DNA of 54,442 nt from Pectinatus sp. (GCA_020025075.1 JAHHSR010000004.1:1-54442), one strand, 5' to 3'. Numbered from the stretch's first letter, positions 14,656 to 24,085 are shown. The notes: a model not told the origin generated them from the sequence alone. Translations and numbers: made by a program.

Positions 14656-14676
14656 GTGAAATAGGAAGGTGATTTT

Positions 14677-15555
14677 GTGAATAAGAGATTAAAGGGATTT
14701 ATACTCCTTATCGTTGGATCCGTGCTCTGGGGCACGATGGGCGTCGTGGTGCAATACCTGCTCGAAAATAAGCAGTTTGACCCGGCCTGGATTACTTCTG
14801 CGCGCCTTACGGCAGCGGGCTTTATCTTATTGGTAGTCGATAAAATTTTAAACGGCAGCAAAATCATGGCAATCTGGAATAAGCGTGATGCAGCCAATAT
14901 TTTGGTTTTCAGCGTTTTTGGCATGATTGGCACGCAATTTTGCTACATCGAAGCCATTCATTACAGCAATGCCGCGACGGCGACAATCCTACAGTATTTG
15001 ATGCCCGTCATCATCTTGGTCTATTTGCTCTTCAAAGAAAAGCGCGGTCCGATGTTTAAGGAGTCGCTTTGCCTGAGCATGGCCGTTATCGGCACCTTTT
15101 TGCTCATCACGAAAGGCCATTTTGACTCTTTGGCGATTTCGCCGGCAGCACTGTTTTGGGGACTTTTGTCCGCCGTGGCAGCCGCAGTTTACACTTTGCA
15201 GCCACGCCGCATGCTCAAGCGTTACTCTTCCGCCTATGTTGTCGGCTGGGGCATGCTCGGCGGCGGCATCTTGCTTTCTTTTTACCGTTCGCCCTTCCAG
15301 TTTACGGGTGTAATGGACATGGAAGCCATCTTTGCGCTTTCCTTTGTAATAGTCTTTTGCACGGTCATCTCGTTTTGGGGATATGTGGAAAGCACGAAAT
15401 ATCTCTACCCGACAGAAGTTGGCACGCTGTCCTCAATCGAGCCGTTTTCCGCCGTTTTGCTCACAATCATGTGCCTCAACGTCTCATTTGGCGTGGCTGA
15501 GATAATTGGCGGTCTGCTCATCCTCAGCACAATTTTCATCATCGCGCGAAAATAA
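14677..15555 (+). CDS. DMT-superfamily (EamA) transporter
   Basis: A 292-residue membrane protein with ten hydrophobic segments and two EamA repeats (GSVLWGTMGVVVQYL at the N-terminus; LSAVAAAVYTLQPRRML in the middle). Such proteins export amino acids, metabolites or nucleobases. The start is GTG 14677 with AGGAAGG before it. Monocistronic, with its own promoter, structured leader and terminator. The substrate cannot be assigned. Confidence 0.88.
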   Translation: MNKRLKGFILLIVGSVLWGTMGVVVQYLLENKQFDPAWITSARLTAAGFILLVVDKILNGSKIMAIWNKRDAANILVFSVFGMIGTQFCYIEAIHYSNAATATILQYLMPVIILVYLLFKEKRGPMFKESLCLSMAVIGTFLLITKGHFDSLAISPAALFWGLLSAVAAAVYTLQPRRMLKRYSSAYVVGWGMLGGGILLSFYRSPFQFTGVMDMEAIFALSFVIVFCTVISFWGYVESTKYLYPTEVGTLSSIEPFSAVLLTIMCLNVSFGVAEIIGGLLILSTIFIIARK

Positions 15556-15560
15556 TCAGC

Positions 15561-15606
15561 AAAAAGTGCGCCACTGTGTTATCAACAGTGTGCGCACTTT
15601 TTTTGT
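15561..15606 (+). terminator. Terminator of the DMT transporter gene
   Basis: Stem AAAAAGTGCGC/GCGCACTTTTT with inner CACTGT/ACAGTG pairing and a T-run. It may also serve fetB from the other side. Confidence 0.82.
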
Positions 15607-15652
15607 GGATAACATGAGCTAGTCTTGCATAGATGGCAAGAAATGGATTTTG

Positions 15653-16405
15653 CTATTTTTCTTCGAGGAGCTGCTCGCGCATGCCAAAAAAACCGCGGTA
15701 GGCAAGGCAGCTGGCGGCAAAAGTCGTCAAGGTTACGCTGCCCGTGAGCATGAAGGCGACCATGATTTGGTATTTTATTGCCACCTGTGGAGCCGTGCCA
15801 GCCAAAATCATGCCCGTCATCATGCCTGGCAGCTGCACTATCCCCAAGGTTTTCATTGAGTCGATGGTCGGCATCATTGCCGTCTTCATGGCAGAACTTA
15901 TAATGGCGCAAGAGGCCTGCGCTATTGAGGCTCCAAGGCAAAGGTGCGTTTCGATTTCAGCCCTTTTTTGCGCAAAGTCCAAGAGCAAGCTGCGGTAGAG
16001 AATTCCCAAGGCGACCATCGAGTTGCCGATAATCATGCCGCCGACGGGAATGATATTTTGCGGCGCAGAAGTGATGACGCCGCACAAGACGAGGCAGCAA
16101 AGCGTCAAAAAGGCGGCGCAGCAGATGGAAAAAAAGGAAATGAAGAAGGCGTTTTTGATGCCCTTGCCGCGCCCGGCCGCAACTTTTGCGGCATTGGCAG
16201 CCATGGTGACGATGATGCAGGCCGTGAAGAGAAAATTATCGGTGTGAAAGATGAACTTCAGCAAAAAGCCGATGACAGTAAGCTGTACGGCAGCGCGCAA
16301 ACAGCCGATGAGAATATCGCGTCCCAGCCCGAGCTGTTTTTTTGCCGAAACCAAAAAGGCCAAAAAGGGCAAAATAAGAATACCCAAAAGGGAGTAATCG
16401 CTCAT
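15653..16405 (-). CDS. fetB: ABC transporter permease, FetB/UPF0014 family
   Basis: A 250-residue permease with about seven membrane segments and the family motif IIPVGGMIIGNSMVALG. E. coli FetAB exports iron under oxidative stress. It overlaps fetA by four bases (ATGA type), so the two subunits are co-translated. A role in metal export suits the many metal genes nearby, but the substrate is inferred from family only. Confidence 0.88.
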   Translation of the reverse strand: MSDYSLLGILILPFLAFLVSAKKQLGLGRDILIGCLRAAVQLTVIGFLLKFIFHTDNFLFTACIIVTMAANAAKVAAGRGKGIKNAFFISFFSICCAAFLTLCCLVLCGVITSAPQNIIPVGGMIIGNSMVALGILYRSLLLDFAQKRAEIETHLCLGASIAQASCAIISSAMKTAMMPTIDSMKTLGIVQLPGMMTGMILAGTAPQVAIKYQIMVAFMLTGSVTLTTFAASCLAYRGFFGMREQLLEEK

Positions 16406-17082
16406 TTTTTCTCCTCCGTAAAATAAGTCTTTGTCGTGCCGCAGTAAGAAAGCGTCGCTTTTTCGAGGACGAGGATTTTATTGGACAGCTTTTTTAAGTC
16501 GGCACTGTCATGCGTGACAAAGATAATCGTAAGGCCTTCTTGCCGCTTTTTTTGAAGAAGCTTTGCGACAGCGGCCTTGGCCGTGGTATCAAGACAAGCG
16601 CAGGCCTCATCTAAGAGCAATATCTCGGGCTCGGCAAGAAGGGTCCGCAAGAGGCAGATGCGCTGCTGCTCGCCGCCTGAAAGAGCGGCGCACCTTTTAA
16701 AAAGTGTACCATCTGGCAAATTAATGCTTTTTAGAAGGGAAGAAAAGAGCTCATCTTGCACCCTTTTGTCGCGCAGCCGCACGGGATACATGAGTTCTTC
16801 GCGCACGGTCTTTTTTAGGAGGCAGGGCTTTTGCGCAACGAGACCGATTTTTTGCCGCAATTTTTGCGGCGCATATTTTTCATAGGGCTGTCCCTGGAAA
16901 AAAAGCGTGCCATCTTTTGGCACGTCTAGCGCGCAGATGAGGCGCAAAAGCGAAGTCTTGCCCGTGCCGGAAGACGCGCTGATGCCCAGGCAGTCGCCCT
17001 TTTCGAGGTCGAAGCTGATATTTTCAAGCAATACATTATTTTGTCTGATAATTTTGACATTTTTGCAGGAAAAAATAGCCAT
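16402..17082 (-). CDS. fetA: ABC transporter ATP-binding protein, FetA family
   Basis: A 226-residue ABC ATPase. Walker A ISASSGTGKTSL, signature LSGGEQQR, Walker B ILLLDEACACLD, and the H-switch VTHDS are all present. ATG 17082 has GGGAG eight bases upstream; TTG 17097 overlaps that site. It forms a two-gene operon with fetB. Confidence 0.88.
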   Translation of the reverse strand: MAIFSCKNVKIIRQNNVLLENISFDLEKGDCLGISASSGTGKTSLLRLICALDVPKDGTLFFQGQPYEKYAPQKLRQKIGLVAQKPCLLKKTVREELMYPVRLRDKRVQDELFSSLLKSINLPDGTLFKRCAALSGGEQQRICLLRTLLAEPEILLLDEACACLDTTAKAAVAKLLQKKRQEGLTIIFVTHDSADLKKLSNKILVLEKATLSYCGTTKTYFTEEKK

Positions 17083-17093
17083 ATCTCTATCTC

Positions 17094-17131
17094 CCAAAAA
17101 AGCCAGCTGCCCGCTTTTGCGGCAGCTGGCT
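17094..17131 (-). terminator. Terminator of serS
   Basis: Perfect 11-bp stem (17101-17111 with 17121-17131) with a U-run on the minus strand. It separates serS from fetA and lies next to the fetA ribosome binding site. Confidence 0.85.
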
Positions 17132-17138
17132 TCAAGAT

Positions 17139-18467
<1,329 letters not shown>

Positions 18468-18541
18468 TTATAATTGGTAAAATAATATCCAGATGTTATC
18501 TAAATATTATATCATTTTGAAAAAGCTAATACAAGATGAGC

Positions 18542-20494
18542 TCACGGCCCAAAATTGACCGTTACCTGAGCGCCGCTGGGCGCAAGGTTGTTCGCCCCCG
18601 GGGTCTGCGAGCGACAGATGCCGCTGCCGGTGGCATTCATGCTAAATCCGTCTTTTTGCAGGATTTGGGCCGCCTCGCGAATCGTCTTGCCATAAAGGTC
18701 CGGCACGACGCTCATCCCCTTGGGCACTTTTTTGGGGTAGGGGGCGATTTCGCGCGGCAGCGGTGTGGGCGCAAGTGTTTCGCCCTCGCTGGGAATAGGC
18801 ACGGAAGGCGGAATGTGCAGGTAGCGGAAAATTTTCGAGAAGATTTCGCGTACGATTGGCGCGGCGACCTGCCCGCCGTAGTAACTGCCGCGATGCGGGT
18901 CATCAATGATTACCAAGACGGCAATTTGCGGGTCGTCAGCCGGCGCAAAGCCGCAAAACGAAGCGACATACTGGCCGGGCAGGTAGCCGCCATGCACGAG
19001 GTCGACCTTTTGTGCCGTACCCGTCTTGCCGGCAATCTTGTAGCCGGGAATGGCAGCCTTGGAACCGCTGCCCGAAGAGACGACGCGCTCGAGCATCGAG
19101 ACGAGCATCTTGTCAGCCCACGGGTCGATGCAGCGGTGCACCTCCTGCGGCTTTACATCATCATAGACGGTGCCGTCGTGATTGTAGACGGTTTTGATGA
19201 TGTGCGGGCGCAGCAGCACGCCGTCATTGGCAATGGCGGCCATGGCCGTAATCATCTGCAGCGGCGTGACGGCGATGCCCTGCCCGATAGAGCTCGTGGC
19301 AACGTCAATGCGCGACATCGTTTTAGGATTGAAGAGAATACCGCGTTCTTCGCCAGGCAGCTCGATGCCGCTTTTGCGACCAAAGCCGAATTTTTTGGCA
19401 TAGTCCATGAGGCGCTGTCCGCCGAGCTCGAGCCCGACGTGGACAAAGCCCGTATTTAAGGACTCTCTCACGACATCCGAGAAGGTAACCGTGCCGAAGC
19501 TGGCGCCATTCCAGTTTTGAATGTGGCGGCCATCAATCGTAATGGTACCCGGGTCGACAAAGACGTCATCGGGGCGCACGAGCTTTTCCTGCAGTGCTGC
19601 CGCCGCAACGACAGCTTTAAAGGTCGAGCCGGGCTCGTAAACGAACGAGATGGCGCGATTTTTCCAGTCGGTCGGCTTATATTTGGCAAAGTCGTTGGGG
19701 TTGTAAGATGGCCGCGAGGCCATGGCCAGCACTTCACCCGTGCGCGGGTCCATGACAATGGCAATGGCATTGTCGGGGTCATCTTGGGCCATCGCATGGT
19801 CAAGAGCCTGCTCGACAATGAACTGGATTGTCGTATCGATGGTCAAGGTAACATTTTTGCACTGGTCGCTGCTAGGCAGCTGGAGATTAAAAAGCGAGTC
19901 CAAAATGGGACGGGAAAACGTATCTGTATTGATGGACGTCTCGACAATCTGTCCTTTTAAAAGCCGGTTCATCGACTGCTCGATGCCATCTAAGCCCTCG
20001 TTGTCCGTGCCGACAAAGCCGATGACATTGGAGGCGAGCATCTGATTGGGATAATAGCGCTTTGCCTCCTTGCGAAAGCCGAGACACGCCTGGTAATTTT
20101 TTTCTTTGATGAGCTTGTGGACAGCGGCGCTTTCATCTGAATCCATGCGCCGCGCCAGCCAGACGAAGCCGCCGCCCAGATTTATGCGCCGCAGTATTTC
20201 TTCTTTTTTCATGTGGATGAGGGGCGCAAGGTCAGTAGCCATCGCCTCGGGGTCCTTGACATGACTGGGGTCGACAAAAAGCGAATCCGTCATGATGCTC
20301 ACGGCGAGCTGGCGCCCATTGCGCCCCGAGATGGTGCCGCGTGGCAGATAGGTGACCATTTTTTCTTCGACCTGCAAATCGAGCCTGTGCTTCATTTCCT
20401 TATAGTCAAAAATCTGCACGTAGATATAGCGGAGCATGGTAACGGCCATGAAGAAATAAAAGAAGAGAAAAAAATAACTGATGCGCTTTTGCAA
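18542..20494 (-). CDS. Class B penicillin-binding protein with PASTA domain (FtsI/SpoVD type)
   Basis: A 650-residue bitopic transpeptidase. One N-terminal membrane segment (residues 5-25), a dimerisation domain with RGTISGRNG (52-60), and the transpeptidase domain with catalytic EPGSTFK (Ser about 290), SLN, and KTGTAQK. A single C-terminal PASTA domain (VPDLYGKTIREAAQIL) ends the protein. It cross-links septal peptidoglycan and may be the main FtsI of this organism or a SpoVD-like paralogue. TTG start with GGAGG seven bases before. It lies 21 bases after tonB, so it is probably in the same operon. Confidence 0.9.
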   Translation of the reverse strand: MQKRISYFFLFFYFFMAVTMLRYIYVQIFDYKEMKHRLDLQVEEKMVTYLPRGTISGRNGRQLAVSIMTDSLFVDPSHVKDPEAMATDLAPLIHMKKEEILRRINLGGGFVWLARRMDSDESAAVHKLIKEKNYQACLGFRKEAKRYYPNQMLASNVIGFVGTDNEGLDGIEQSMNRLLKGQIVETSINTDTFSRPILDSLFNLQLPSSDQCKNVTLTIDTTIQFIVEQALDHAMAQDDPDNAIAIVMDPRTGEVLAMASRPSYNPNDFAKYKPTDWKNRAISFVYEPGSTFKAVVAAAALQEKLVRPDDVFVDPGTITIDGRHIQNWNGASFGTVTFSDVVRESLNTGFVHVGLELGGQRLMDYAKKFGFGRKSGIELPGEERGILFNPKTMSRIDVATSSIGQGIAVTPLQMITAMAAIANDGVLLRPHIIKTVYNHDGTVYDDVKPQEVHRCIDPWADKMLVSMLERVVSSGSGSKAAIPGYKIAGKTGTAQKVDLVHGGYLPGQYVASFCGFAPADDPQIAVLVIIDDPHRGSYYGGQVAAPIVREIFSKIFRYLHIPPSVPIPSEGETLAPTPLPREIAPYPKKVPKGMSVVPDLYGKTIREAAQILQKDGFSMNATGSGICRSQTPGANNLAPSGAQVTVNFGP

Positions 20495-20515
20495 ATAGAT
20501 ACCTCCGTTTCTCAG

Positions 20516-21187
20516 CTATTTTGCAGGTGGGAAGATGAACATTTCGGGAATGGGAATGGGATACGCCTTATTCATTGGCTTGAAGTGCCACGTGTAGACG
20601 GCAGCCAATGCGGCATTATCGAGGTCCTCGTTGCCAGACGTCTTGGTGACGTCCGCCCTTTTTACCGAGCCGTCTTTTTCGACCATGAATGTAATCTCGA
20701 CGGTCATTTCGCGCTTTAAGGGCATAAGGCTTTTCGGGACGACTGGGTATTTGTTGCCCGGTAGGGGCTTTGGCGTTTCAGGTGGGTGCATCGGGTCAAA
20801 TTCCGAGGCAAGGTTGATGCCTTTAAGCGAGGGCATATGATAGCGCGGCGGCACGTTCTTGACATTGCCCTTGGCACTTTGCAGAGGCGGTGCGGGCGCA
20901 GGTGGCGGCGGTGGCGCCGGCGCCTTTTTTGCCTCTTTTTGTGGCGGGGCATTTTTTGCTGGCGCAATCTGATGCATCGCCGGCGGCGCTACGGGCGTCA
21001 CCTTGACCTTTTGCGGTGGAGCGGCATTGGGCGGTGGCACCTTGACGAGCGTCAAGACGGGCATTTTTTTGGGCGGCACTTCCTTTTTGGGCAAGATGGC
21101 AAAGGAAAATAAAAGTGCGGCAATAAGCAGCAAATTGAGAAGCAAGCCCCCGATTACGGCGGCTTGCCAGCGTTGTTTTTCGTTCAT
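20516..21187 (-). CDS. tonB: TonB-family energy transducer
   Basis: A 223-residue protein with an N-terminal membrane anchor (residues 11-32), a long Pro/Lys/Ala-rich periplasm-spanning region (35-110) and a TonB C-terminal domain (MTVEITFMVEKDGSVKRADVTKTSGNEDLDNAALAAV region). It passes proton-motive energy to outer-membrane receptors and is strong evidence for a diderm cell. No exbB/exbD or receptor genes adjoin. It follows the ArnE-like gene by eight bases. Confidence 0.9.
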   Translation of the reverse strand: MNEKQRWQAAVIGGLLLNLLLIAALLFSFAILPKKEVPPKKMPVLTLVKVPPPNAAPPQKVKVTPVAPPAMHQIAPAKNAPPQKEAKKAPAPPPPPAPAPPLQSAKGNVKNVPPRYHMPSLKGINLASEFDPMHPPETPKPLPGNKYPVVPKSLMPLKREMTVEITFMVEKDGSVKRADVTKTSGNEDLDNAALAAVYTWHFKPMNKAYPIPIPEMFIFPPAK

Positions 21188-21195
21188 TTTGCGCC

Positions 21196-21558
21196 TCAGG
21201 AGCGGTAAAGGAGAAACACACCGCAGCAGATGAGCGCAATGCCGCCAACCTTATAAAAGGTCATGCTTTCGCCGAGCCAGAAATAGCCGACGATGGCAGC
21301 GACAATGTAGCCGATGCTCAAAAATGGATAGGCGTAGCTGACCTCCGTGCGCGAGAGCACGACAAGCCAGACGAGAAAGCTCAGCACGTAGCAAAAAAGG
21401 CCCAGATAAATGTAGACATTCGTGGTAGCTTTTAGGACCATGTGGATAATTGAATTTAAATCGACCGAAATATTGCCGATTAGCGACATGCCCTTTTTCA
21501 AGACGATTTGGGCGACGGCATTCAAAAGAACGCCGGTCAAGATGAGGACAAAGTTCAT
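21196..21558 (-). CDS. Small four-TM DMT/SMR protein, ArnE/ArnF-like
   Basis: A 120-residue protein with four membrane helices. It has the SMR/EamA half-size form, including VAQIVLKKGMS near the N-terminus and VSYAYPFLSIGYI, a motif shared with ArnE/ArnF and other small DMT proteins. With the arn genes 3.3 kb away it is a good candidate for undecaprenyl-phosphate-aminoarabinose flippase, but a generic SMR role is possible. ATG 21558 has no nearby ribosome binding site; the nearest AAGGAGG is at 21607-21601, and a stem-loop lies between. Confidence 0.8.
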   Translation of the reverse strand: MNFVLILTGVLLNAVAQIVLKKGMSLIGNISVDLNSIIHMVLKATTNVYIYLGLFCYVLSFLVWLVVLSRTEVSYAYPFLSIGYIVAAIVGYFWLGESMTFYKVGGIALICCGVFLLYRS

Positions 21559-21660
21559 TGCAGGCGGACAGAAGCTGCCAAGCGGCCCCTGCTCGCACCA
21601 CCTCCTTAAATACGATAAAGTAATGTCATCTGGTCTGAGTCGGCGCAGGTGGCAGATGTT
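21559..21660 (-). promoter_or_regulatory. Leader of the ArnE-like gene with anti-SD element
   Basis: On the minus strand, AAGGAGG at 21607-21601 is followed by GCAGG (21592-21588) pairing with CCTGC (21564-21560), which folds the start codon closer to the SD. Upstream, CTGCCACCT (21655-21647) can pair with AGGTGGTG (21603-21596) and hide the SD, while CATCTG (21658-21653) with CAGATG (21632-21627) is a competing stem. The mutually exclusive pairs look like a translational switch. Confidence 0.45.
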
Positions 21661-21674
21661 TTGGCGGGCGTTAG

Positions 21675-21828
21675 CTTTAAGCCCTGTGAGCCTTCATTTA
21701 GCATGAAGGCTTAGGGTCTTTAAATAGCGTGAAAACGCCTAGCCACAAAAACAGCAGTAAACTGAACCCTTTTTAGGGCTGCCGTTCACGATAAAGCGCT
21801 ACGTTTATCGCAGTTCTCCTATGAACTT
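21675..21828 (-). other. Structured RNA region 3' of the intron core
   Basis: Successive stem-loops on the minus strand: GTTCA..TGAAC with inner CGATAAA/TTTATCG; GCAG/CTGC enclosing CCCT/AGGG and followed by GTTTTT (terminator-like); GGCGTT/AACGCC enclosing a strong 9-bp AGCCTTCAT/ATGAAGGCT hairpin that ends in CTTAAAG. The last hairpin resembles an IS605-type right end. No protein-coding frame is visible. Confidence 0.5.
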
Positions 21829-22158
21829 CTTGCCATTTCTGGCAAGCACAGACTATATCTTCTCCTTGCCGTACCCGGGTACGGTTTAGGCGAAACCACT
21901 TCGGCTATCAAAAGCTTATAGCCTACTCCCGCAAGGGATAGTCGTTGGACTTTCTCCTGTTCGGAGCTTAGCTGCTGATTGGCGATTTTGGGGCACGTAG
22001 GCTTTGACCTTATGCCATTCGGGCAATTTTTTCTGCTTTCGCCGCCTTCGCACCGGAGCTTATTTCATCTCTATGCTGTAGCCTGCCCGACTTTACGCTT
22101 TTCCAGCAATTCAGTTTCTTTGTTGCGCAGCCTTAGCGCATCTCATACAAGTTTCCCT
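21829..22158 (-). ncRNA. Group I intron (catalytic core P1-P9 visible)
   Basis: Core elements on the minus strand, in order: P (AATTGCTGG, about 22111-22102), Q (AATCAGCAGC, 21980-21971), R (CAACGACTAT, 21947-21938) and S (AAGATATAGTC, 21861-21851). P4 forms TGCTG/CAGCA, P6 CTCC/GGAG and P7 GACTAT/ATAGTC. The guide GTATG (22148-22144) pairs with exon CATAT ending at 22159 with the required U-G pair (P1). The adjacent guide bases AACTT pair with AAGTT right after G 21829 (P10). The P9 hairpin CTTGCC/GGCAAG ends at that G. Size is 330 bases and no endonuclease gene is inside. The 3' boundary is less sure than the core; a distal alternative is about 21675. Confidence 0.8.
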
Positions 22159-22167
22159 ATATGCTTA

Positions 22168-22647
22168 CTATGCCGAAAATTCGCCGGCAAAAGCCGGCGA
22201 AAATTCCGTTCCTAATAAGAGTGCCAAAATACCGCCGACGAAAAAGTATTCGCCGGGCGAGCCGACAGAAAAAAGGCGTAGACCAATTTTCCTGTGCGGC
22301 CAGATGAGCGGCACGCGGCCGCAGACGCCATCTTCCAAGATATGGCAAAGGGCGCCGAAGAGGCCAAAAAGCAAGACGCGAAATGGCAGCATAAATTCCG
22401 GCGGCACGAGGTTTTGGTGTGCCAAAACCAAAAGCACAAAAATTCCCAGAAGATATGGTGCCGTCCAGTGCGTGAAAGTGCGGTGCTTTTTGCGCCACTG
22501 CCAATACGCCTTCTTTTGGCGCGGCGGCGGCCCCTCGAGCTTATCGGGCAACACGCTGCCGGCCATGGCAAAGAGCCCGTTTAAGGCATCGCCACTTATG
22601 GCAAAGGCAATGGCGCCCGTCAAGACGATATGATTAGCCCATTTCAC
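22168..22647 (-). CDS. YdjM-like membrane-bound metal-dependent hydrolase
   Basis: A 159-residue protein of the YdjM family (predicted membrane-bound metal-dependent hydrolases). Hallmarks are HRTFTHW near residue 55, HILEDG and VPLIWP; four or so membrane segments. GTG 22647 has AAAGGA upstream and gives MKWANHIVLTGAIAF; the ATG at 22683 lacks a site. A perfect 9-bp hairpin (22180-22188 with 22193-22201) lies in the last codons. The intron's predicted 5' splice site is nine bases past the stop codon. Biological role unknown; some family members are SOS-regulated. Confidence 0.82.
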   Translation of the reverse strand: MKWANHIVLTGAIAFAISGDALNGLFAMAGSVLPDKLEGPPPRQKKAYWQWRKKHRTFTHWTAPYLLGIFVLLVLAHQNLVPPEFMLPFRVLLFGLFGALCHILEDGVCGRVPLIWPHRKIGLRLFSVGSPGEYFFVGGILALLLGTEFSPAFAGEFSA

Positions 22648-22786
22648 TAAAAAAATCCTTTCGTAAAAAATGCCGTGCGGCAAACCGCAATATTCCAGTT
22701 TTGTCCGCCGGCATATGTGATAGGTATAGCTTTATATGCTATATATTAGCATACGCTTTTCTAAGTTACAACCAAAAGCGCGGCAA

Positions 22787-24085
22787 TTACCTTTTCTGTG
22801 GCAGCGCGAGAATAAACTCCGCCGTGTTTTTGCCGTCGCTGGCGGCGCGCAGGTTGCCGCCATTTTTTTCGGCCAGTGCCAAGGCGATAGCCAGCCCCAG
22901 GCCGCTTCCTTCCTGCCCTTTGGTCTTTTCGCCGCGGTAAAAGCGCTCAAAGATATGCTTTAGCTCATCGCCATTTAAAAAGCTGCCCGTATTTACCACG
23001 TCAATATAGGCATACCCTTTGCCACAGCTCAGGCAAACGGAAATTTCATGACCCGCTTCGGCATATTTTACGGCATTATCCAAAAGAATGGCGATAATCT
23101 GCTCGACGTGCGTCTTGTCGGCATAGGCTTTTATCATCTCTTCGGGCGCGGCCTTTATCTCGACGGAAAGCTCTTTTTTGGCCGCGGCCAGTGCAATTTT
23201 TTCACAGCAGGCATTTATCAGCGGCAAGAGCAAAAGTTCCTTTCTTTCCGTGCTCAAAGGTGCCTTTCCGGCTCGCGCCAAAAGCAGCAGATTGTCGATG
23301 AGATGGCGCATTTTGAGGACCTCGTCTTTCATGTCGCCGACGACCTCGCGCGAAAAGGAAGAAAGGTGATTTTCCTCGTCATCGCCTAAGACGTCAAGAC
23401 CCGACATGAGCACGGTAAGCGGCGTGCGCAGCTCGTGTGAGGCGTTGGCGGCAAACTGCATCTGCCGGGCAAACGAGTTGATAATTGGCTGCATGGCCTT
23501 GTTGGCAAGGTAGCCGGAAATTTTATAGGCGATATAAAGCCCCAAGGCCAAAAGACAGACGGTAATCAAGAGTAGCCGGCCGAGAAACATCAAGGAGCGG
23601 CTGCAATCAAAGCCGGCGTAGGCAACGCCGACCAGGCGGCCATTTTGGTAGGCATTTTCGCGCGCGATGACCAAGAGGCGCAGCCGCCTTTTCGGGGAGG
23701 TGATTACGGTCTTGATATGCGCAGAACCGTTATCTATGACCTTTTCTTCGATACATTTAGTAAGGGGCTCCTCGCTCCAGGTAATATTGTTGTGGCTTTT
23801 TAAGAGGGCGCCGCTGGTGCTGAACATATAGTAAAAGACATCATTTAGATAGCACCCGCTCTTTTCGCTTTTCGTCGAGTGGCAAAGCGGCTTACTTCCC
23901 GAGGCGATATAAGCGAGTTCCTCTGCTTCTTCCGTGGCTATGAGATGGGCTTTTTCTATCGTGCTGCGGTAGACGAAAAGGACGGTGGAGCCGTAAATAA
24001 GCGCGGCAAAGAGGCATAATAGCGTTGCCGTTAGCGTGAGATAGCGGCGCACGAGCTTTTTTCTAAAACTGGAAAATAGCTTCAT
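22787..24085 (-). CDS. Sensor histidine kinase
   Basis: A 432-residue membrane kinase. Two membrane segments (about residues 16-38 and 165-187) flank a periplasmic sensor domain of about 125 residues with four cysteines. Then come HisKA with SHELRTPL (His about 217) and HATPase with GSGLGLAIA. It is encoded seven bases after its response regulator. Position next to the arn operon suggests a PmrB/PhoQ-like role in sensing envelope stress, cationic peptides or metals; this is inference from context. Confidence 0.92.
   Translation of the reverse strand: MKLFSSFRKKLVRRYLTLTATLLCLFAALIYGSTVLFVYRSTIEKAHLIATEEAEELAYIASGSKPLCHSTKSEKSGCYLNDVFYYMFSTSGALLKSHNNITWSEEPLTKCIEEKVIDNGSAHIKTVITSPKRRLRLLVIARENAYQNGRLVGVAYAGFDCSRSLMFLGRLLLITVCLLALGLYIAYKISGYLANKAMQPIINSFARQMQFAANASHELRTPLTVLMSGLDVLGDDEENHLSSFSREVVGDMKDEVLKMRHLIDNLLLLARAGKAPLSTERKELLLLPLINACCEKIALAAAKKELSVEIKAAPEEMIKAYADKTHVEQIIAILLDNAVKYAEAGHEISVCLSCGKGYAYIDVVNTGSFLNGDELKHIFERFYRGEKTKGQEGSGLGLAIALALAEKNGGNLRAASDGKNTAEFILALPQKR

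Noticed and set aside
18536-19459. 307-codon plus-strand frame opposite the PBP gene
   Set aside because: Antisense shadow of a clearly conserved gene; no recognisable domain or start signal.
21901-21960. RNase P RNA, suggested by GGAGAAAGTCC on the minus strand
   Set aside because: The rest of the RNase P consensus is missing, while R, S, P and Q group I elements fit the whole region.
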